From positions 1 to 64,000 of the forward strand of contig CANKUU010000020.1 of NCBI GenBank assembly GCA_947486785.1: a stretch of 64,000 nucleotides of DNA, read 5' to 3'. Position numbers and translations under genes: made by a program. This document shows positions 1-9,900 of the stretch, in pieces (position 1 is the first letter of the stretch; each line of letters begins with the position of its first letter). A model generated the notes under the pieces. That model saw nothing but the letters and a program-made list of their open reading frames with translations. It had not been told where the DNA came from and did no database searches. This DNA is from an uncultured Flavobacteriaceae bacterium (GTDB lineage Bacteria; Bacteroidota; Bacteroidia; Flavobacteriales; Flavobacteriaceae).

Positions 1-3000
1 CGTATAGGTAATTACAAAATCTGCAGTACCTGCACTTTCATTAACACTAAAATCTGAAACAGAGATACCCTCGCCTGTTCCTGATCCGTCATTATCAGTA
101 ATTATACCAACACCAATGGGGTCTACGTCTTTTACTAGTGTAACGTAAGCATAAGCTTTTAAATACAATTCTTCTGCGCCCTCTAATAAGGTGTCTTCTA
201 ATATAGAAATGGTTACTTCATGCTCCTCGCCTTTATCGCCATCAAAAATAATTTCTCCGGATTGACTTGTAGTGTTATAATCTAAAGTATGCGTAGCTGT
301 ACCATTTGTACTTGTTGAATTTGGTGGGCGACCGTCATAAATATTGTAACCAACATAAAATCCTCCTTGAACCTCTACATTGGATGAAATAATAAAACTT
401 GCTGTACCTGCGGACTCATCTACTTCAAAATCTGAAACACTAATTCCGTTAGAATCCTTTGTATCATTATCAATGATGCCTCCATAAGCGGTGGAATCAT
501 CAATCTCAATTTCAGAATTAGAGACGGTATGAATTACTCCTTTTAAGTACTCCGTTAATTCTATTACCTCATCGTCAATAATTGTAACGGAAATGGTTCT
601 CACCTCAGTATTTACACCTGTAAAATTTAGAGTTCCGGTTGATGCACCCGTATAATCAGAAGGACGGTTTGCTACACCTGCAGTATTTGGTCCATCAGAA
701 ATATTATATTGAACAGAAAAACTATCTTGTACAGGAGCACCTGAATAAGTAACATTAAAGATTGCAGTACCTGCATTTTCATTAACACTAAAATCGCTAA
801 TTTTTAGTCCTCCAGTATCTCTAGATTTTATTTTAAATGAGGCCGTACTTTGATTATCTCCAACTGGCTTAGAAGGGTTTGATAATTTAACCGTAAAATT
901 TTCGTTTAACTCTACTAAATTATCCTCTATAGCAGGAATAGAATACGTTTTAATCAGGGTATTAGATGGCATAGTAATACTAGACAGACTCGAGTAATCT
1001 GAAGAAGTTGTTGTACCATTGGTGTAAATAAGATCAAAGCTAATTTCCTGATCATACTTATGAGAAAAACTTAATTTTAGTTGCAAATTTTGCCCCTCAT
1101 AATCTTCATTCCCAGTAATCGTAATATCAGGTAAAACGTTTAACCTGGCAGCGGATTCTTGTGTACATAGTAAGTTTGAATGTGATATCAAAACATTGTA
1201 TTCTTTACCATGTAACCCTTCAGTATTGCTAATATTTAATGTTGCTGTATTTGCGCCACTATATACACCCCCGTCGGTAATATCAACCCCATCTTCTTGC
1301 CATTGATATATTAAATCTGAAGAGGTATCAACCGCACTAGGACCATTATAATTAGGCACACCTGCCGCAAAATCATTCGTATTTACGGCAGTAGCCACAA
1401 CTGAAAAAGAAGTAGCATCTGCGTTGTTTTCGGTTTTGTCTTCTGGTTGGGTAACTATTCTAATTTCTGTAGCAACAAGCTCATTATCAGTTACTCCTGT
1501 ATATCCACCCTGACCTACAACTCTACCTTGTGAATCTACGGTTACGGGTGAGGTACCTAAAACCCCATCGCCATCTGGATCTGTATGGCCAGCTTCTATC
1601 GTATCTTTACATCCATCACCGTCTGAGTCTCTATCTTGGCTGTTTATTTGACCATCTTGATCCTCATCACAGCTAGTTTTGGCTATATCGCCAAAGAAAA
1701 ATACTTTAGAATCAGCCGCATCTCCTGTTGCATTATCACCAAAAGAAATACGTAAGCCGTAAACTAAAGTACCAGGACTTACTAAATCATCTACTGGGTA
1801 CAAGGCCATCATCGCATTTTGCGTTCCATGTTCATGCACATTATGTCCTAAATCTGTATAATTAATAACAGATATTGGCGTGCCAATAAGTGCCCCATTG
1901 CTATCTAGAGCTTGTATAACCTGTTCGTTATTGCCCCCCCTCTCGGTTACCGCTAGAAAACCACCAGTAGTTGCACGAATTGGATTATCATAAAATAAAT
2001 CAAAGTAATCACCATCAGAGTAATTATTTAATCCTTGTCCTGCACTTAAATTTTGATATGCATTTAAGTCTCGACTGGTAAAAGCTTCTAAAATTTTAGT
2101 GTCGTAATTAGGATCTGAGTAATCATATTGTTTTACGGTATGTTCTAAATAATAAATTCCGTCTGGATAATCTACACTAAAATGAGAGCTGTACGAATCT
2201 GGAACAATAAAATCAGTATACGTTATTCCATCATAGGTAATACTATTGAGCGTATGGGCTCTATCACTTTTAGAGGGGTCAGTAGATGATATATCATAGG
2301 TAAATGACAAAGGACCATCAATATTACTATTTACTGCACCACATTCATTAACATCTAAAATACCATCGTTATCATCATCTAAATCGACACTATCAGGAAC
2401 GCCATCTCCATCAAAATCTGGCTCACCAAATGCAGCACTGCTAAAAGGCTTTCTGGTATTAAGTAAAGCTGATTGGGTTAATGTATCCCTTAAATTATTG
2501 TGGCTAACGACTACCGTATATTGCTTACCATCTAAAGCAGATGTATTGTTAATAGTCAATGTTTTGGTAGTTACCCCACTATATACATCGGTATTTGATA
2601 AATCTATCCCATCTTCTTGCCACTGGAAGCTTAAACCTTTACTAAAATATGATAGGTCTTGCTCAATATAATCAGTGGTAAAAGACGAAAAATTAGTGCT
2701 ATTAATAGCTGTTGCCTCTACTGTAAAAGTAGCCGTATTAGTAGCATAAATGTTTACTAATATTGGCTCTGAAATTATGGCTATCTCCGTTGTTATACAC
2801 TCCTTATCGGTTTCGCATGAATAAGGTTCTGGATCGTCTGCATGCCCTCTTATTATTGTAGTTGAAGCGGGTGCATCTAACCCTTCATATTTATCTATAT
2901 TAATTTTTATCAATCCCTGAACAGGTAGTAATCCAAACAGAACATAAAATAAAACAAAAGTATACCTTCTACTTTTTAAAAAATAAATGCAGTTGACGCT

Positions 3001-3033
3001 CCTTAATACCGCCGTTTTAATTATATTTTTCAT
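1..3033 (-). CDS. Partial giant secreted surface protein (signal peptide, Ig-like and TSP3-like repeats, multiple Calx-beta domains); C-terminus lies beyond the window edge
   Basis: My minus-strand translation from ATG at 3031-3033 is open to base 1: MKNIIKTAVLRSVNCIYFLKSRRYTFVLFYVLFGLLPVQG..., DxDxDG TSP3 motifs (DFDGDGVPDSVDLDDDNDGILD), repeated VSDFSVNESAGTADF...Calx-beta units. Absent from the ORF track because it runs off the window. Confidence 0.85.
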   Translation of the reverse strand, partial: MKNIIKTAVLRSVNCIYFLKSRRYTFVLFYVLFGLLPVQGLIKINIDKYEGLDAPASTTIIRGHADDPEPYSCETDKECITTEIAIISEPILVNIYATNTATFTVEATAINSTNFSSFTTDYIEQDLSYFSKGLSFQWQEDGIDLSNTDVYSGVTTKTLTINNTSALDGKQYTVVVSHNNLRDTLTQSALLNTRKPFSSAAFGEPDFDGDGVPDSVDLDDDNDGILDVNECGAVNSNIDGPLSFTYDISSTDPSKSDRAHTLNSITYDGITYTDFIVPDSYSSHFSVDYPDGIYYLEHTVKQYDYSDPNYDTKILEAFTSRDLNAYQNLSAGQGLNNYSDGDYFDLFYDNPIRATTGGFLAVTERGGNNEQVIQALDSNGALIGTPISVINYTDLGHNVHEHGTQNAMMALYPVDDLVSPGTLVYGLRISFGDNATGDAADSKVFFFGDIAKTSCDEDQDGQINSQDRDSDGDGCKDTIEAGHTDPDGDGVLGTSPVTVDSQGRVVGQGGYTGVTDNELVATEIRIVTQPEDKTENNADATSFSVVATAVNTNDFAAGVPNYNGPSAVDTSSDLIYQWQEDGVDITDGGVYSGANTATLNISNTEGLHGKEYNVLISHSNLLCTQESAARLNVLPDITITGNEDYEGQNLQLKLSFSHKYDQEISFDLIYTNGTTTSSDYSSLSSITMPSNTLIKTYSIPAIEDNLVELNENFTVKLSNPSKPVGDNQSTASFKIKSRDTGGLKISDFSVNENAGTAIFNVTYSGAPVQDSFSVQYNISDGPNTAGVANRPSDYTGASTGTLNFTGVNTEVRTISVTIIDDEVIELTEYLKGVIHTVSNSEIEIDDSTAYGGIIDNDTKDSNGISVSDFEVDESAGTASFIISSNVEVQGGFYVGYNIYDGRPPNSTSTNGTATHTLDYNTTSQSGEIIFDGDKGEEHEVTISILEDTLLEGAEELYLKAYAYVTLVKDVDPIGVGIITDNDGSGTGEGISVSDFSVNESAGTADFVITYT

Positions 3034-3862
3034 AGGTTAAGGTTTGAAGTCGTTTGTTACTTTAAAATCATAAACAGATTTATAAAGGCACAGCAGTTTG
3101 TAATATTCAAATTTGGAACTAAAACAAAAAACCCATAAAATATTACATATTTTGTAGGTATTTTCTTATGCAATATAAACTAGATGCACTAACACAGCTT
3201 ACTAAATGTTGCAAAAACTACTATTATTGTTGTGTTAGACCTATATTTTGGAGTCAGAAAAAAAAGTAAGAATTGTTTAAGAAATACTCTTTCGATAAAG
3301 TGTTATTTTTTTAGACAAACAGAAAACTTGGCTTTTAGCGAGGCTAATTTGTTATATTAACATAGGACTCTAGACTATAAATGCAGCTAATTTTAGAAAG
3401 ATTTGCATGGAATTGTAACTTTGACCAAAAAAGAATATAGCTTTTACATCTCTAAGAATGGTTTATAAACAGGCATTTATTTGTTACTCACCTGTAAAAC
3501 TGCAGTAAGATTTAAAATTTAGTAGAAAAAGTACTTTCAAAAGTTTTTAGTGCTAGGTATGCTAAAAGCTGTAGGTACTTTTGTTGTGCACTTAAAAATC
3601 TATTTAAATTATGATATTTTCTGTTTTTACGCAATGTACAATTACACACGTACGATAAATATAAAAAACGCTAAACTTCATCTAAAAGAGTATACCGAAG
3701 TTCAATTGGGTTTTCTATTTCATTAAAAAGGAATATTACTTTAAAACAAGCAAAAAAACAACTATTTAAGAGTCTTGTAAGTACTTCTCTTCTACTAAAA
3801 ACTGCTTCAATGAGACAGAGCCCAATATTAATCGCCCCATGTAGTGCGCGCTAAGCACAACA

Positions 3863-3917
3863 AAACCCGACTATAACTTAGAGTACGTAGTACAAATACT
3901 AAGTTATAATCGGGTTT
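3863..3917 (-). terminator. Long hairpin downstream of the giant minus-strand gene
   Basis: AACCCGACTATAACTTAG / CTAAGTTATAATCGGGTT arms with one G:T position; followed by a short T-rich stretch on the minus strand. Confidence 0.6.
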
Positions 3918-3946
3918 CTTGTAACTAAACTTCTTAAGACCAGCTA

Positions 3947-6900
3947 TTAATTTAAATAAAGGTGACCAGAAAGTGATTTTTGCTCTCCGTCGATATCTTG
4001 ATAATTTAATATATAAAAATACGTACCAACAGGTAACCTTTCACCTTTAGATATGGTACCACGACCTTGAGACAAACCATTAAAAACATTGCCTGTACTA
4101 TTATAAGATGTAGTATGGTATAAAATAACACCCCATCTATTATAAATTTTAAGGTCGTTAATTGGTCGATTTTCTAAACCTGTTATAATTAAATGATCAT
4201 GCATACCATCACCATTTGGAGTTACTACATTGTAAACCTCTACCTGATCTGGTTCAACATTAGGATCAGGATCTAAATAATCTGGTATGCCATCTTCATC
4301 AAAATCATCGTTGCCATAATTACCATCTTCATTTAAATCTTCATTTGCAGTAGGTACACCATCACCATCATCATCAGTATCTCGATAATCAGACTCATCA
4401 TTACCATCTGTATTTGGCAAATCATTGATTGGATCATCAATTTCATCATTTACATCATTATCAATTTGGGCTAAACCTTCAAAGGCGTCATCTAAACCAT
4501 CATTGTCTTTATCTGAACCAATTAATACGATATCTGCAATGCCATCATGATCATGATCATGACCTTCTATAGCATCAGGTACATTATCATTATCACTATC
4601 AGTATCTAAATAATCTGGTATGCCATCATTATCGGTATCTACTGGGCTTAGACCTATAATTGTACCGTTTTCATAGACATCATCTAAACTATTACCGTTT
4701 GCGTCTGTTAAACTTGGTGCAACATAAGCGTCTGTAGTTTGTGCCTCTACATTATCTGGTATACCGTCATTATCACTATCAATATCTAAATAATCTGGTA
4801 CACCATCATTATCGGTATCTGTAGGATCAGTAGCAGGGTTATCATCTCCATCAAGATTTTTATCCTCTAGGGCATCAATAATTCCGTCATGATCGGCATC
4901 AATTGAGTGTTCTTCATTGTCTAATATGGTACCTACCCCATCGGCATCAACAATTAAAATTAAAGAATTACTACTATTTTCGAGGTTTATATGCAACATT
5001 TCAGCAGCTTCTACAAGATCATCATCTATAATATTAACCGTAACTGTTTGGCTATCTCCGCTTTGTGTATTTGCAGAGAAACTAAGGCTACCCGTTGTTA
5101 AACTTATAGTATAATCTTCTGGTGCTACTGCTGTACCATCTGTTACTGTATAATCTACCGTAAAAGCATCTTTTACCGTTGGGCCAGTATAGGTGACTAT
5201 AAAATCTGCAGTACCCTCACTTTCATTAACACTAAAATCTGAAACCGATATACCTTCATCTGTGTCAGGGGCATCATTATCTAAAATATATCCCTGCTCA
5301 TTTGAATCTATTACTGCTATTGGTGAATCTTGTATCTGTTCTAAAATTATAATCAAATTCTCTGTAGGTTCTAAAATTTCATCATCAATAATGGTTACAT
5401 CAACAAAAAAGTGGTCGCCATTTTTAGTGTTCGCAGGAAAAGTTACGCTACCCTGGTTAGATGTAACAGTATAATCATCTGGTGATACCGCCATACCGTC
5501 TGATATAATATAATTTACCGTAAAAGGGTCTTGAACGTCTTTTCCTTCATAGCGAATTTCAAATTGACCAGTACCAGCATCCTCTGCTACTCTAAACTCA
5601 TATACTGATACCCCATCGGTTAAATCTCTATCATTATCTAATATGGTACCTGTACCCCTATTTTTGGTAAAGTTAACCGAAGCTGTAGTGGCAATTTCTA
5701 ACTCAAATGTTTCGGTATTTTCTATTATATCGTCATCTGTAGCATTTAAATTAAAAGAAACCTCAGTTTCGCCTGCAGCTAAAGTTACGCTTATTTCTCG
5801 CGAATAATCTGCATCTGTAGTAGTTGTGTTAAAATATGTTAGGTTAAAACTAATATCAGCATTTGTTGCTTTTGTAGCACTAATAGTAAAACTTAAATTC
5901 TCACCTTCGGTTGCACTTGCATCGTTTATACTAATACTTGGTGTAAGGGCAAGGTTAGCACTATTTGTAAACGTTTCTACACTACATGCGTTGTTAGGGT
6001 CTGTTACCATTAACCTAAAGTCATTAGAATCGTCTGTAGCAGAAACATTAGTTAATGTTAATGTGTTAGTACTTGTGCCTGAATAAATACCACCATCAGA
6101 AATTGCATTCCAACTATCACCTTCATCTGTACTTAATTGCCATTGGTAGCTTAGCCCCGTTCCGCTAACAGAAGCTGTAAACGAAACTGTATCTCCTATT
6201 GTTGCCACTTGATCTACAGGTTGTGTGGTAACGCTTACCGTTTGTGATGGAGTTACCACAGCGTTTGTACTACCCGTATAGCCCCCTTGACTAGTAACTC
6301 TACCCTCTGAATCAACGGTTACTGGTGAAGTGCCTAAAATACCATCGCCATCTGGGTCGGAATGACCCGCTTCTAAGGTATCTGAACATCCGTCACCATC
6401 AGAATCTAAATCTAAATGATTTGGAATACCATCAGCATCAGCATCACAATTTACTACTATAACTGGTTCAACAGCTGCAACAAGATTACCATCTTTTACA
6501 TTATTTTGCAGTATCTCAAAAGACACCTTCTTTATTCCGCTAACGTATAAGTCCGGTAAACTGGTAAATTCTACTGTTCCTGTTCCTTGAGTATTTTGTC
6601 CTGATATTTTGGTATTACCAGCAATGGCATGTTTGCCAGAAAATTCTATTTTATCAAGCCATCGTTCATTTTTTATTCGAAAATCTGCATTATTAATAAC
6701 CGTACCATCATTTAGAGTAACTATAAAATTACCAACAACTGTTTTTAATGTAGTATTTGCATAGGAAAGACTTCCAAAAACCAATTCTAAATCTCTTACC
6801 TCATTATCAAAAGTAAGTGTATGAGAATGTGGCACAGGTACGTTATTAAAATCTGCTTCCTCAAAAACAAAAACACTTTTATTATTATGATCATAGATTA

Positions 6901-9900
6901 TGCCATCTACTGTAGATAAAGTAACATTATTAACTATTTCACCATTAAGGCTTAAAGCACCGTTCGTGCTAGTTGAGCGCCTCATCGTTAAGATATCATT
7001 ACACTCTTCAGTGTCTAAAATACCATCGTTATCCGAATCTAAATCACAAACATCAGAAACACCATCGTTATCACTATCTCTATTGCCCGATGCCGCTGCA
7101 TCACATGGGTCAATATCTTCTAAAGAAGCACTACTTACAACAGGTATTTGAAGGTTTTGACAAAAGCAATTTGCAGCACCTGGTGCAAACTCTACTACTA
7201 TATTTCCTTGTTCTCCGCAAAAAGTAGTAGTACTAAAGTTTATATTTTCTTCTAGGCTACTACCGGCAGTAATCGACTCAGAAATACTACCTGAATAAAT
7301 TGCGTCTCCTGTTTTTGTTCCAGAAGCATCAGCACAGAATACTTGATACATTGTACCAGCTTCTAAATTAGCATTACCTGTGTTCTCAACCCCTACATTA
7401 ATCGTATATATGGTAGATTCTGAGCCATGAACATAAGTAGCATTTGGAGTAAAACTAGATTGCGAAAGCAGGCCTTTATTTACGGTAACAGCACTATCTT
7501 TAGTACCCGTATCAACCTCGGTTAAACCGCAAGAGTCAGTACCACAAACGCGAGAATTATTCTCTATATAAGTTCTTACGCTAAGGTTATAATTACCTGC
7601 ACATAAACTTGAATCTGCCACTAAATCTAAACTATACTGTATTTTAGTTGCGCCTGAAACACCTGAAGGTAATTTAATTTTTAGTTCTTGATGATCGCCA
7701 ACGGTTGTTACGTTTATTAAAGTTGCTGCAACACCAGAATTAACGGGCGTACCACTAAAAGAGTTTGTTACATAATTTATGCCCGCTGGAAGCGTAATTT
7801 TAGCAAAATCCTTTTTGGCTGAAATACCATCAATAATTTGGGTTTCAAACGTTACGTTTGTTGATTCGCAACCCTCTATCGTATTAGGGTTTGAAATAGT
7901 CGTTCGCGTTTCGTATTGCGGTTGAGCACCTTCAATAATTATAGGATCGCTAGTATCTGAGCTGCCATTGCCATCAGCTTCTCCGCTACAAGCGTTATCT
8001 CCATACATCGTATAGGTAGAACCTGTATTAGAACGGTAGCTACAAGTAGGCGTTAATAGTAGCTCTACCTCCGCAATTTGGTTAAAAATACTTTCGGCTT
8101 CATAAGCACCAGGTAACCCCTCTAAATCTCTTAAAACGGTATGATCTAGTAAGTTTATCGTAACTGTGCTACCATTAATTGTAGGCGTTACGGTTTGCGC
8201 AGTACTTGCATTACTAGGGTAGCGTATATTAATTTGATCTAGAGATAAGGCATCAATATCGCCAGGGATATTAAATTGAATTGAAGGTGAAGTTAGGTAT
8301 CCATCACCAGCGTTACGGGCCTGCAACTTAACTCTAAATTGTTCGCAACTATTTACAGGCGCAGTAGGTTGTTCTAAAATACGAAATTGAATAGTAGCCT
8401 TCACCGGATTTAAAGTTAAATTTAAAGGCGTGTAATGCGGCAAACCGGCATAACTGCTTGGGTATGCAAAACAATCGTAATTTTGCGAAACCACAATAGT
8501 TTGATTTTCGCAAGAAGTAAAAGTACCCTCAAAACGAACCTTTTTGCTTCCGTTTTTTTCTAAATCTCCAAATTGTATATAATAAATACTGCCTTCAGTA
8601 ACTACAGTTAATGTAGTTTCAGTGTCACCATCTACTAGAAAAGCAGCTGTAACCATATATCCATTAGAACCATCTACTCGTACCCAATTATTATTAGACT
8701 CTAGATTATTATGATTAGATATATCTACTATAAAACTTTCTTTAGCGTTATTGGCTATAACAGTAGAGTTATCGGTAGTTATTCTATTATCTGCACGGGT
8801 ATAGCTATAACTTTGATTTGATGATTCTGAAACTGATACAGGATCATCTGACCATGGATATTTTAAATAATTTAAGGTTGTATTAATACTTGTATTTAAG
8901 GGGGCATTTGCCCTAGCCACCAAAGCAATGTTATGTATAGCTTGTTCATAGTGAGTTGTTTCTACATGTTTGTAGCTCGAAGTTGGTGTAATCGTTACCG
9001 TATTACCTGATGTAGAAGCAACTAAGCCTCCATTGTCAGTGCTTGGTACATAAAAACCACGGTCAACATTGGCGTGATTATTATAAGTATAACCTTCTGG
9101 TAAGTTGTAAACCGCAGACTCAAATATAAAAATCGGTCTAAATTCGTTAGTAAAAGCGTCAGTAATTACAGAAGAATAATTCAATCCTTGACTATAAAAT
9201 TCATCAGAGGTACAACCTGCACCGCTATCAGCACTATTGTCTAATTCGATAAAGGGCTCAACAAAAAAAGCAGCATCAGTAAATTTATCGCAAGATAATT
9301 TTGTGTCTGAGGTGTCTAAGCTGAAAAATTCTCCAGAAAATTCAGTAAAATCATACACAAGAGGAGCCGAAGGAAATTCATCTGCAAATTGCAGGGTAAA
9401 ATCTAACTCAATCTCATCATTCTCTAAACCGTCACCGTAATTATAACTAGAAGAAATAATACTTCGATAGCTGGACAAGTCGAAGGTCATTGTATAGCTA
9501 GAGCCATCTCTACCCATAACCGGCGAAACACTTAGCGCTGTGGTTCGGGCATTCGAAGATCTGTCGTTAATGGTAATTTCACCGCCTACAAAAGAAAAAA
9601 GATTAGACAAATTAGAATTGCTATTATTTTCATCAGCATATTTTATTTGAAAAAATAAGTTATCACTTGCAAGATTTTGCATAAAAGCATTTGCCGTTAC
9701 ATGCATTTTATCTTTTGGCAAATAGCGCTTTAACTTATGTGAATTTGGATCTAAAATTACTTTGGTACTCATGCTTTCATCAGTCCATCCTGCAGTACTT
9801 CGGTTAGCATCAAATGAGGTTGTAACTGGGCCTGTACAAGTAGGAGGCGGGCAATGCACATTAATATCAAAATTACCACAATGCAAATCACGAGAAAAAC

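Noticed and set aside
4260-4900. Dense short repeats that could suggest a CRISPR array or satellite
   Set aside because: They are in-frame DxDxDG TSP3 codon repeats of variable spacing, with no unique spacers.
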